Shown: piece by piece, positions 6,744-13,131 of the stretch
Layout of the letters: every line of letters starts with the position of its first letter
How positions within the stretch are numbered: the stretch's first letter is position 1
NCBI GenBank assembly: GCA_036003885.1
Contig: DASYSA010000045.1
Span: 1 to 13,131, forward strand
Direction: 5' to 3'
From: DASYSA01 sp036003885
Lineage (GTDB): Bacteria; Acidobacteriota; Blastocatellia; UBA7656
Length of the DNA stretch: 13,131 nucleotides
The notes under the pieces: model-generated
The model's database searches: none
Seen by the model: the letters and a program-made list of their open reading frames with translations, nothing else
What the model was told of the DNA's origin: nothing
Translations under genes and position numbers: made by a program

Positions 6744-8846
6744 CTACTCTTCCTCGGTCGGTCGAATGCGGCCTTCTTCCTGGGCCTTCTGCACTATCTT
6801 CTGCGCAATCTGTCCGGGAACCTCATCATAGTGGTCCAGTTCCATTGTATAAGACCCGCGAGCACCGGTTATCGAGTTCAGGGTCGACTGGTAGGACAGC
6901 ATCTCTGATAACGGTACCTGGGCTTTGACCACAGACTGATTGCCCTTTGTTTCCATGCCTTGCACTCGACCTCGGCGCGAGTTGATGTCGCCCAGAATGT
7001 CGCCCGAGACTTCCTGCGGGGCGGTTATCTCGACGTTCATCACCGGCTCGAGCAGCACCGCTCTGACCTTCTCCATCGCGGTGCGAAATGCTTTGCGGCC
7101 TGCCAACTGGAACGAAAGATCGTCCGAGTCGACCGCGTGGAATTTTCCGTCGATCAGCTCAACCTTGAAGTCGACCATGGGATAGCCTGCGATCGCTCCG
7201 CGCGCAGATGCGTCTTTAATACCCTTCTCGACGGCGGGCCGCCAGTTTTGCGGTATCGAGCCTCCGAAGATTTTGTCGACGAAGGAGAATCCCGCTCCTC
7301 GGGGCTGCCCTTCGAACACGCAGGTAGCTTCGCCGAACTGGCCTCGACCGCCTGTCTGTTTCTTATGGCGGCCGACAATTTCCACGCGCCCCTTGAAGGT
7401 CTCGAGGTAGGCGACCTTTGGTGGATGAAGCTCGACTTCAACACCATATCGCTTCTTCAGCTTATTCACGGCGACCTCGATATGAGTCTGTCCCGATCCC
7501 GAGAGCAGGAACTGTTTGGTCTGCGGGTCCCGATCAAACCTCAGCGCCAGGTCCTCTTCCAGCATCTTGTGAATGGCTTGAGAGAGCTTGTCCTCGTCGT
7601 TGCGAGACTTCGGCTCGATGGCGAAGGCGATTGCCGGATTTGGAAAGCGAACGGGATCGTAAGCAATCGGCGAAGCCTTATCTGTAAATGTATCGCCCGT
7701 CGTTGTCTCTCTAAGCTTGGTCACCGCTACGATATCGCCGGCGTGTGCCTCGGGGATCCTCTCGAGATTCTTGCCCTGAAGCACATGCAGCGGCCCGAGT
7801 CGCTCCGTAGTGTTCTTAGTAATATTGAAGACTGTTGCGTCTGACTTAATCGTACCTGAATAGATTTTGAATACGGTGATTCGACCGGCGAAGGGGTCAG
7901 CGATCGTTTTGAAGACCAGCGCCGAGAAGGGGGCGATGTCCTTGACCTCTCGCTCGATCACTTCGTCGCTATCGGGGCTGGGATGGCCCTGAGCCGGCCC
8001 GACCTCGTCCGGCTCGGGAGCCAATTCAACCAGTTCGGTCAGCAGCGGCTGAATGCCGATGTTCTGAAGGCCGGATGCGGCGAAAATGGGAAAGAGCCGG
8101 CGTTCACGAACGGCCGCTTTGATCCCGGGTATCAGGTCCTCATCGCTCAACGTTCCGTCGGCGAAATACTTCTCCATCAACGCCTCGGAGCTTTCAGCGA
8201 CGACGTCGATTATCTTTTCCCTTGCCGCCTGAGCGGCGTCTTTTAGATCGGCTGGGATCTCGCCTTCGATCGGTTTGGCGCCGTCACCTTCATAGGTGTA
8301 GGCGCGCATGTGCACAAGATCGATCACACCCTTGAAGTTGCGTTCGCTGCCGATGGGAATCTGGACCGGCACGGCGGCGCGGCCGAATGCCTCATTGATG
8401 CTGCTGACCGCCTGCTCGAAATCCGCTCGCTCGCGATCCATCTTATTGACGACCAGCAGTCGCGGGATCCCAAACTCGTCCGCGTAGCTCCATGTCTTTT
8501 CGGTCTGGACTTCTACGCCGTTGACTGCGTCGACCAACACTAAGGCGGCGTCACAGGCGCGGAGGCCCGCTTTAGAGTCGAGTATGAATGCAGCATAGCC
8601 CGGAGTATCAGTTATGTTGATTTTGTTTCCGTTCCACTCACAATGGGCGAGGGAGCTATGAATTGTTATCTTTCTGGCGATTTCATCTTCATCGTAATCT
8701 GTGACAGTCGTGCCGTCGTCGACGCGACCCAGCCGGTTGGTGGCGCCCGCGTCGAAGAGCATCGCAGCGACCAGCGAAGTCTTGCCCACGTCGCCGTGAC
8801 CTACAATGCCAACGTTTCTGATCTCCTTAGTGTTGTAGACCTTCAT
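6744..8846 (-). CDS. fusA: Elongation factor G paralogue (EF-G2-like translational GTPase)
   Basis: 700 residues, about normal EF-G length, with a good ribosome-binding site (AAAGGAGA, 8 nt before the ATG). The GTPase domain carries the P-loop GHGDVGKT (16-23), switch I ARKITI (57-62), switch II DTPGY (80-84) and NKMD (134-137). Domain II follows, and the domain IV signatures GGRGQFG and HAVDSDDLSFQLAG and a complete domain V (GDILGDINSRRGRVQGM) are present, so the factor should still bind the ribosome. Canonical EF-G reads AHIDAGKTTT, RGIT and DTPGHVDF. Here the His that helps trigger GTP hydrolysis is Tyr84, and switch I has Lys for Gly. From memory, DTPGY is typical of EF-G2/EF-G-like paralogues rather than the housekeeping factor. 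It stands alone, without the rpsL-rpsG-tuf neighbours of the main fusA. Likely role: accessory translocation, recycling or a stress-related ribosome function; the precise role is unknown. Confidence 0.9.
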   Translation of the reverse strand: MKVYNTKEIRNVGIVGHGDVGKTSLVAAMLFDAGATNRLGRVDDGTTVTDYDEDEIARKITIHSSLAHCEWNGNKINITDTPGYAAFILDSKAGLRACDAALVLVDAVNGVEVQTEKTWSYADEFGIPRLLVVNKMDRERADFEQAVSSINEAFGRAAVPVQIPIGSERNFKGVIDLVHMRAYTYEGDGAKPIEGEIPADLKDAAQAAREKIIDVVAESSEALMEKYFADGTLSDEDLIPGIKAAVRERRLFPIFAASGLQNIGIQPLLTELVELAPEPDEVGPAQGHPSPDSDEVIEREVKDIAPFSALVFKTIADPFAGRITVFKIYSGTIKSDATVFNITKNTTERLGPLHVLQGKNLERIPEAHAGDIVAVTKLRETTTGDTFTDKASPIAYDPVRFPNPAIAFAIEPKSRNDEDKLSQAIHKMLEEDLALRFDRDPQTKQFLLSGSGQTHIEVAVNKLKKRYGVEVELHPPKVAYLETFKGRVEIVGRHKKQTGGRGQFGEATCVFEGQPRGAGFSFVDKIFGGSIPQNWRPAVEKGIKDASARGAIAGYPMVDFKVELIDGKFHAVDSDDLSFQLAGRKAFRTAMEKVRAVLLEPVMNVEITAPQEVSGDILGDINSRRGRVQGMETKGNQSVVKAQVPLSEMLSYQSTLNSITGARGSYTMELDHYDEVPGQIAQKIVQKAQEEGRIRPTEEE

Positions 8847-9324
8847 ACGGTCGGTCTCCTTTCAACGTATCGTTCCGCGTTCCGCGTTTGTCGTTTCGCG
8901 TTTTGGTTTCTCGGACATGATTCAGGTTCATAGTTATGGTGTTATCGCGTCCTGCCGATTGGAATTTAGAAAAAAACAAACGCGAAACGATTCGTATCCG
9001 GCCATTTCGATCGACGCGTCGAAGGCGTCCTTCACTCGGCGGCTTGACGCCGTTGGATGAACTCTTCGCTCGCTGGACCTGAGGCTGCCCAGAGAACTCC
9101 CTACTCACTTAGTTGGGTCGTTGGTGTTGTGAGTGAAAACCGGTTCAGCCCTCACGACGGACAGCTTATAACCGAGTAAGGCTCAGGCGCAAGGAGGAAT
9201 AAAGGAACGTTAAGACTCTAGTTACGAGTCTGTTTGCTGTCTCAGGCCGCGCAATGCCGGCGTACAGGCTGGACTCCGAGAACGTAAAACGCGTAACGCG
9301 AAACGCGTAACGCGAAACGTGTTC
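8847..9324. other. 478-bp repeat-bearing leader upstream of the EF-G gene
   Basis: No supported gene. The region carries three clusters of the 7-bp unit AACGCGN (see the repeat entries), a 6-bp inverted repeat AGACTC/GAGTCT (9213-9218 with 9226-9231), and ACTCAC/GTGAGT arms around 9104-9136. The minus strand also has a T-rich run (around 8970-8976). No convincing -35/-10 pair for the EF-G gene was found. A 93-codon minus frame (8827-9108) overlaps the EF-G start and encodes the repeat itself, so it is not counted as a gene. Confidence 0.5.
8871..8905 (-). repeat. Heptad repeat cluster, five degenerate units of AACGCGN (minus orientation)
   Basis: On the plus strand five consecutive 7-bp units run CGTTCCG, CGTTCCG, CGTTTGT, CGTTTCG, CGTTTTG. 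Read on the minus strand and re-phased these are AACGCGA/AACGCGG-type heptads. The cluster begins 25 bp upstream of the EF-G start codon and would lie in its 5' untranslated region. A two-unit fragment, AACGCGAAACGATT, occurs at 8979-8992 in the opposite orientation. Confidence 0.75.
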
Positions 9325-9326
9325 TC
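9278..9326 (+). repeat. Heptad repeat cluster, six units of AACGCGN inside an inverted repeat
   Basis: Units run AACGTAA, AACGCGT, AACGCGA, AACGCGT, AACGCGA, AACGTGT (9281-9322). They are the same unit as at 8871-8905 but inverted. GAGAAC (9278-9283) and GTTCTC (9321-9326) flank the cluster and can pair, and the internal ACGCGT units are self-complementary. The right arm overlaps the stop codon of the PsbP-like gene, so on the minus strand the cluster forms the start of that gene's 3' untranslated region and could fold as a hairpin there. Confidence 0.75.
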
Positions 9327-9843
9327 ATTTCTTCGGCTGGAAGCTTCGGGCCATCTGATCGGTCACATTCCGATTCGCGTCAAGAGACCCGCGCTTGCCG
9401 ACAAAGCGCAATACCCAAACCGAAGTTCCGTCTTCGAGATAGTAGAAGATACTCGCGATCTGACGGGTCCCCTCGGTGGTAAAGAACGAAAAACGAAGCC
9501 CCCGAAGCGTGCCGCCGCCAAAAGGCTCCGTCGCCGCGCGTTCGAATCCGGGGCGATAACTCCTGAGGTTCTGTTCTTCGTCGCGAACCATATTATCGAG
9601 CGAAGCTCCGGCCTGGGTCTCCTTGCTGATTCGAAGCAAACCCTCACGACGGTCCCGGTAGACGAACTCGGTCTTGGGCCGCCCGACCGCATCGCTATAG
9701 GAGACGGATCGCCACTCTCCCAGGAGAGAGATCTTGAACTTGCCTGCAGGATCTTCGAACTCAGATCCAGACTGGGAGAGACCAGCCGTAGGGAATGTCG
9801 ATACGATAAGCCCGGTCAGCAATAACAGACCTTTGAAACTCAT
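9325..9843 (-). CDS. Secreted PsbP-like/DUF1795-like protein
   Basis: 172 residues with a signal peptide (MSFKGLLLLTGLIVSTFPTAG, probable cleavage near residue 24), so exported. The start has GGAGG 5 nt upstream. The mature part begins with FEDPAGKFKISLLGEWRSV, the usual opening of PsbP/MOG1-fold domains, and continues with FVYRDRREGLLRISKE, a Gly-rich turn GGGTLRGLRFSFF and a closing MARSFQP. The fold assignment rests on this pattern only. Such proteins are common as single-domain exported proteins in Acidobacteria-like genomes, with no defined reaction. It lies between rph and the EF-G gene, all on the minus strand, but the gaps of 118 and 478 bp argue against one tight operon. Confidence 0.75.
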   Translation of the reverse strand: MSFKGLLLLTGLIVSTFPTAGLSQSGSEFEDPAGKFKISLLGEWRSVSYSDAVGRPKTEFVYRDRREGLLRISKETQAGASLDNMVRDEEQNLRSYRPGFERAATEPFGGGTLRGLRFSFFTTEGTRQIASIFYYLEDGTSVWVLRFVGKRGSLDANRNVTDQMARSFQPKK

Positions 9844-9883
9844 GCTGCCTCCAACAACAGGGAATCGATGGTTCGCAACTTAG

Positions 9884-9892
9884 ATTCTAACA
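9884..9892 (-). promoter_or_regulatory. Candidate extended -10 promoter of the PsbP-like gene
   Basis: On the minus strand TGTTAGAAT is an extended -10 (TG, one base, TAGAAT with five of six matches). No good -35 is present. Transcription would begin about 34 nt before the ATG. The -10 lies inside a small inverted repeat TTAGA-T-TCTAA (plus strand, 9880-9890), which could be a binding site or chance. Confidence 0.35.
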
Positions 9893-9961
9893 TGCGATCA
9901 GTAGATGTACCCGAATCCTACCCCTAATAGAATGTTGTGACGGACGACTTCTTGCCGTCCT

Positions 9962-10696
9962 TTAGCGAATCGGACCGAGCAGGCTTTGTTGCTGCTCGAT
10001 GAGTTGCTCAATTCCCCGGCTCGCCAGGGCTACCATGTCTTCCATCTGTTCTTTGGTGAATGGCTTGGACTCCGCGGTGCCCTGGATTTCGATGAAGCGG
10101 CCCGATCCTGTTCGAACGATGTTCATATCGACCTCGGCTCGCGAATCCTCGGCGTATTCGAGGTCCAGAAGCGCATTTCCGCCTATTACTCCCACCGAGA
10201 CCGCCGCCAGGTAGTCGGTCACGGGCAGGGGAGCGGCCAGCTTGCCATCGTTGTATAGTTTGCGAAGTGCCAGGACCAGCGCTACAAAGGCGCCGGTGAT
10301 GGCGGCCGTTCGTGTTCCGCCATCTGCCTGAATCACGTCGCAGTCGAGGTAGATGGTGCGCTCGCCCAGACGGTGGGGCTCGACTACGGCGCGAAGCGAA
10401 CGGCCGATCAGTCTCTGTATCTCCTGGGTTCGGCCAGACAGCTGACTTCGTCCGGCTTCCCGCTGAGTTCGGGTCTCGGTCGCGCGGGGAAGCATCGAGT
10501 ACTCGGCTGTCACCCAGCCCTTACCCTGTCCCCGCAGAAACAGCGGAACTCGCTCATCGATCGACGCAGTGCAAATGACTCGCGTCTCGCCGACCTCGAT
10601 CAGCACCGAACCTTCAGCATACTTGGTAAAGCCGGGAACGATCCTGACGGTCCTAAGCTGATCGAAAGCGCGCCCACCTGATCTCGTGTAGCCCAT
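9962..10696 (-). CDS. rph: Ribonuclease PH
   Basis: 244 residues, the normal length for RNase PH. This phosphorolytic 3'-to-5' exoribonuclease trims tRNA 3' ends and helps degrade structured RNA. It works as a hexamer in the cytoplasm and releases nucleoside diphosphates. Family signatures are complete: RTVRIVPGFTKYAEGSVL near the N-terminus, SGRTQEIQRLIGRSLRAVV (87-105), the phosphate-binding QADGGTRTA (R129) and LEYAEDSRAEVDMN with the conserved acidic residues D184 and D190, then the GTAESKPF loop. GGGAG lies 4 nt before the ATG. The gene follows a small coiled-coil gene by 75 bp on the same strand. The usual partner rdgB is not next to it. No frameshift of the kind known in laboratory E. 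coli strains is seen, so it should be active. Confidence 0.97.
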   Translation of the reverse strand: MGYTRSGGRAFDQLRTVRIVPGFTKYAEGSVLIEVGETRVICTASIDERVPLFLRGQGKGWVTAEYSMLPRATETRTQREAGRSQLSGRTQEIQRLIGRSLRAVVEPHRLGERTIYLDCDVIQADGGTRTAAITGAFVALVLALRKLYNDGKLAAPLPVTDYLAAVSVGVIGGNALLDLEYAEDSRAEVDMNIVRTGSGRFIEIQGTAESKPFTKEQMEDMVALASRGIEQLIEQQQSLLGPIR

Positions 10697-10771
10697 TCTG
10701 CTCCCAGTTCAACGGCCCCTCCGAATCGGGTGAACCGTGCAGTAGAATCCATTGTTTACACGGGGATTCGT

Positions 10772-11173
10772 TCAGTGGCCGCGCGGCGAGCGGCTCTTAC
10801 CATTGATGAGAATCGTCGAGATGCGTTCCAGCTCGTTCTCGGCTTCGTCCAGCGCATCTTGAAGCCCATCTGCTTCAAATACGACGCCAGCCACCGCCTT
10901 ACCGTCGTCCTCAAGCGCCCCGCTCACCGTGCGCAGCTCGTCCTCGATTACCTGAAGCTCCGCCATCACAGTGGTCACGTTTGATATGTGTTCGCACAAC
11001 AGGTCGACAGAGGCCCGCATCGCCGCGGTTCGGTGGCCGGATTCCTGGAGCTGGTCACGCAGGTCAATCACACGCCCGAGCAGTGCCACGCGTCCCTTCT
11101 CAAGCTCGTCGATTTCGCGCGACAACTCAGCGAGTCGGATCGCGGTAGTTTCACCAATGCCGTGCTCACTCAT
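10772..11173 (-). CDS. Small coiled-coil hypothetical protein
   Basis: 133 residues, not recognised. The sequence is almost wholly helical with heptad-like spacing (RLAELSREIDELEKGRVALLGRVIDLRDQL, then VMAELQVIEDELRTVSGALEDD and DALDEAENELERISTIL), and it lacks a signal peptide or membrane segment. This points to a cytoplasmic coiled-coil dimer or a scaffold. The basic tail GKSRSPRGH is short. The start at 11173 has only a weak GAGAT upstream. It lies between tmRNA and rph on the same strand and may be co-transcribed with rph (75-bp gap). Coding is supported by the open frame and consistent amphipathic pattern; function is unknown. Confidence 0.7.
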   Translation of the reverse strand: MSEHGIGETTAIRLAELSREIDELEKGRVALLGRVIDLRDQLQESGHRTAAMRASVDLLCEHISNVTTVMAELQVIEDELRTVSGALEDDGKAVAGVVFEADGLQDALDEAENELERISTILINGKSRSPRGH

Positions 11174-11292
11174 TCGCTAATCTCGTCAACGCACTGATCG
11201 CCCGCTTCAGCCTGTCAAAAGAGAACGGAGCGGATAGGTGCCACTCCAGCAGACCGTCCGCCCCAGAATCTCGTCTCACTTGCACAATAAAC

Positions 11293-11648
11293 CAGTGGAG
11301 GTGGAGAGAATTGAACTCTCGTCCGGAAGCCGTCAGCGATAGAACCTACATACTTAGTTGCTTCCTATTGATTCGCTCGCCCGGACCGTGGAAGCAACGA
11401 AGCATCCGGATGAACTAGCCCAGCTTAATCTTTCCCGCCGGCCCCCTGAGCACGGGTCCTTTGGGGCAGCCTGCATTATAACGCCTCAGCCCAACACACA
11501 GGCGATGTCGGGTGAAACGTGACTGCGACTAAGCAGCCAAAGCAAGTTCGCTATTCGCGATTGTGTTTTCCAAGCTTGATAACGCGGGGCATGGGCCGCG
11601 GTATGCATCTATCACCTCAGAGTACCCCCGTCGAAACCTGGCACCCCC
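11293..11648 (-). ncRNA. ssrA: Transfer-messenger RNA (tmRNA)
   Basis: Rescues ribosomes stalled on broken mRNA by acting as tRNA-Ala and then as template for a degradation tag. The 5' end GGGGGUG (11648-11642) pairs with CACCUCC (11303-11297). The third pair is G-U, the alanine identity element read by AlaRS. The discriminator base is A (11296), and the T arm is GAGAG-TTCAATT-CTCTC. The three bases after the discriminator are CTG, so CCA is not encoded and must be added. The 5' body begins GCCAGGTTTCGACGGG, the typical tmRNA start. The tag frame ends at TAG (11529-11531) and reads ENTIANSELALAA; the exact resume codon (TTG, GAA or AAC at 11573-11565) is uncertain. The LALAA end matches the usual ClpXP degron. 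It looks like a normal one-piece tmRNA. Confidence 0.97.
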
Positions 11649-11661
11649 ATAAACAACATTG

Positions 11662-11690
11662 AGTCTATGCTCCCCGCTTTGGAGTGTCAA
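11662..11690 (-). promoter_or_regulatory. Sigma70-type promoter of ssrA
   Basis: On the minus strand a perfect TTGACA (11685-11690), 17-bp spacer and TAGACT (11662-11667, four of six) lie 13 bp before the mature 5' end. This leaves a short leader for RNase P to remove. It is the best promoter in the window and shows that tmRNA is transcribed independently of the DUF4129 gene ending at 11724. Confidence 0.8.
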
Positions 11691-11723
11691 GGTGGCTCAA
11701 AAATCCAACTTCGCCTGGCTTCG

Positions 11724-12761
11724 TCAGACCTTTGCTGTCTGTTGTCCGGCCGACCGCGCTCCTTCCATCGCCTCACTGTATCGTTCCATGTACTCCTTGA
11801 AGTCTGCCTCAGACGAGGGGAACATACCGTACCAAAAATAATCAAAACGATCGGTTAAGTATCGCATCGAGGACGCCAGTGCCGCGAAGCGTGATATCCG
11901 AGCCAGGTATTCGCGATTGGTCACGTGAGCCTCGATCTCAATCAGGTCTCGCTCGGCCAACTCGTATAACAGCGAAATGTAAAGTTTCCTCATTGCCGCG
12001 CGGAAATCCCCAGCCCTCGCCGCCGCCAGTGCCGCGGCTGCAAGGTCCGCCGAAGTCACTCCAGCCTCGATCTCCTCGCCCAGCACCGTGCGCCTCTTGT
12101 CCTTCGTCTTGACGCTACTGCGCCCTCTCAGCATCCGGACCGCGAGGATAAGCGCTGATCCTACCGCGATCACGATCAACACCAGGTACAAGGCGCTCGC
12201 CCCTGAGCCTTGTCCAAATACTCCGCCGAATATCTTTCGAAAAAAGTCTTCAATAAACGTAATTACCTTGCGGCGTGTCTCCTTGATAAAAGACGTCAGC
12301 GGGCTGTCAGTTTTCTCGCGATACGGAGGTCGCGACAGTACCTCTCGGATGCGCTCTTTGGGATCGCCTGCTCGGGGCTCGGGCGCGGCTTCTTCCGCAT
12401 CCCTGAGATGCTCCTCGAGAGCGACCAGCCGGGCGCCGATCTGCGTGAGCTGCTCCTTGCGCTTCCCGCGGTTACCCTCTGTCTCGTACGTGGCGAGCAT
12501 GTCGTAAAGCCAACCGTTGTCAATCGTTATGGCCTGGCTTTCTGTTTCAACACTCTCCGATTTTGGCAGTAGTTTTTTGACCTGATGAACTCCTTCCTCG
12601 GTGTCCTCCAATCTGTCCTCCGCCTCCACCAGGAGTCGGACCTGCTCAGCCGCCTCAGACACGCGCTCGTGGTAGCCCTTAGCGTCCGCGGCGCCCGCCC
12701 CGCGAGCAATCACGAAAATCAGTAGTACGGTCGTAAGGAGTCTTTTCATCGTGTGTCGCAT
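11724..12761 (-). CDS. DUF4129 domain membrane protein
   Basis: 345 residues. The start at 12761 is chosen because its ATG overlaps the upstream stop as TGATG, a sign of translational coupling; a second ATG at 12749 is the alternative. Order of parts: signal peptide (MRHTMKRLLTTVLLIFVIARGAGA), a long helical/coiled-coil region (about 30-130, many Glu/Lys), a Pro-containing linker (SRPPYREK), an amphipathic stretch, one transmembrane helix (about 188-208, ALYLVLIVIAVGSALILAV), a basic stop-transfer segment (RGRSSVKTKDKRR) and the C-terminal DUF4129 domain (about 240-335). The closing motif FDYFWYGMFPSSEADFKEY is typical of that family. The predicted topology places the coiled coil outside and DUF4129 in the cytoplasm. 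Biochemical role unknown; it is coupled to the zinc-ribbon gene upstream. Confidence 0.88.
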   Translation of the reverse strand: MRHTMKRLLTTVLLIFVIARGAGAADAKGYHERVSEAAEQVRLLVEAEDRLEDTEEGVHQVKKLLPKSESVETESQAITIDNGWLYDMLATYETEGNRGKRKEQLTQIGARLVALEEHLRDAEEAAPEPRAGDPKERIREVLSRPPYREKTDSPLTSFIKETRRKVITFIEDFFRKIFGGVFGQGSGASALYLVLIVIAVGSALILAVRMLRGRSSVKTKDKRRTVLGEEIEAGVTSADLAAAALAAARAGDFRAAMRKLYISLLYELAERDLIEIEAHVTNREYLARISRFAALASSMRYLTDRFDYFWYGMFPSSEADFKEYMERYSEAMEGARSAGQQTAKV

Positions 12762-13131
12762 CAGTTCTGAGATCCGCAACGTATGCAAAAAAGCGCCCCC
12801 GGCTGGAGTTCGAGGCCGCATCTTTGGCAGATGCCAGCCGCCGGACCGGTTACCGCAGGAGGAAGCACAGGAGTAGCCGGACCCTCGCTCAGCGGTTGAG
12901 GCCCTGGAAATAAAGGCGTAGCCGGCGCCGTCTGAGGCTCGGGCCGGGGCGGCGGGTAACCGCCCAATCCGAGGGGACCAGTCTGCATGAAGACGCGCGG
13001 CGAGGCCCCAGGCACAAAGGGGCCCCAGGGTTGAGCCGGATGCGGCATCGGTGCCTGCCAGCGAAAGCCGGGAGCCACCTCCCTCGCGAGCAACTCCATG
13101 TCGTAGCCCTCCTTGCGAACTCGATTGTCGA
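12761..13131 (-). CDS. Proline-rich protein with C-terminal zinc ribbon (partial, N-terminus beyond right edge)
   Basis: The frame is open to the window edge, so the true start may lie outside. An internal ATG at 13099 has AAGGAGGG 7 nt upstream and would give a 112-residue protein. The codons before it read DNRVRKEGYD, which continues smoothly into MELLAREVAPGFRW. That resembles the tail of membrane proteins ending in a V-R-K-E-G-Y/F-D-L-type segment, so I favour a longer gene; the apparent ribosome-binding site then simply encodes Lys-Glu-Gly. About 75 residues of Pro/Gly/Ala linker follow, then a zinc ribbon, CQRCGLELQPGALFCIRCG (C-x2-C-x10-C-x2-C, four Cys ligands). The stop overlaps the DUF4129 start (TGATG), so the two are translated together. 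Function unknown. Confidence 0.75.
   Translation of the reverse strand, partial: DNRVRKEGYDMELLAREVAPGFRWQAPMPHPAQPWGPFVPGASPRVFMQTGPLGLGGYPPPRPEPQTAPATPLFPGPQPLSEGPATPVLPPAVTGPAAGICQRCGLELQPGALFCIRCGSQN

Noticed and set aside
6960..7844. 294-codon plus-strand frame
   Set aside because: Lies wholly antisense to the EF-G gene, whose domain motifs are unambiguous.
8827..9108. 93-codon minus-strand frame upstream of the EF-G gene
   Set aside because: Overlaps the EF-G start in another frame and its sequence includes the translated heptad repeat; composition is not protein-like.
9319..9825. 168-codon plus-strand frame
   Set aside because: Antisense to the PsbP-like gene, which has a ribosome-binding site, signal peptide and family motifs.
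9940..9962. Terminator after rph (GGACG...CGTCC on the minus strand)
   Set aside because: Only five pairs with a 9-nt loop and no T tract; too weak to report as a feature.
11293..11400. A stand-alone tRNA suggested by the T-arm and acceptor sequence
   Set aside because: The pairing 5' strand lies about 340 nt away and the tmRNA 5' signature and tag frame are present, so this is the 3' part of ssrA.

Overview
The window comes from a bacterial chromosome of moderately high GC. The gene mix suggests a soil-type Acidobacteriota, perhaps Blastocatellia: a large TPR-CHAT protein, a PsbP-like secreted protein, a DUF4129 protein next to a zinc-ribbon protein, and an EF-G2-type elongation factor. This placement is inference from gene content; no 16S rRNA or other phylogenetic marker was tested. 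No tRNA genes, transposases, CRISPR arrays or phage genes were seen.

Layout. At 1-1107 (minus) lies the N-terminal 369 residues of a secreted PafA-type alkaline phosphatase, cut by the left edge. Divergent from it, at 1270-4629 (plus), is a 1119-residue protein with one N-terminal membrane anchor, many TPR-like helical repeats and a C-terminal CHAT (caspase-like) peptidase domain with an intact His/Cys pair. After a 410-bp gap come two tandem paralogous genes of unknown function (5040-5774 and 5960-6646). A repeat-built hairpin at 6675-6729 separates this plus-strand block from a long minus-strand block.

Minus-strand block, read right to left: a partial proline-rich protein with a C-terminal zinc ribbon (12761-13131), translationally coupled to a DUF4129 membrane protein (11724-12761); then tmRNA (ssrA, 11293-11648) with its own sigma70-type promoter; a small coiled-coil protein (10772-11173); RNase PH (rph, 9962-10696); a secreted PsbP-like protein (9325-9843); and an EF-G paralogue (6744-8846). 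The 478-bp leader upstream of the EF-G gene carries clusters of a 7-bp repeat, AACGCGN, in both orientations.

How the genes fit together. The minus-strand block holds translation and RNA housekeeping (EF-G paralogue, RNase PH, tmRNA) plus envelope proteins. The unusual part is the plus-strand module: a membrane-anchored TPR-CHAT protease followed by two diverged copies of an unrecognised, apparently soluble, two-module protein. The working hypothesis is that the twin proteins are partners or substrates of the CHAT protease. Adjacency and shared strand support this, but nothing in the sequence proves it.
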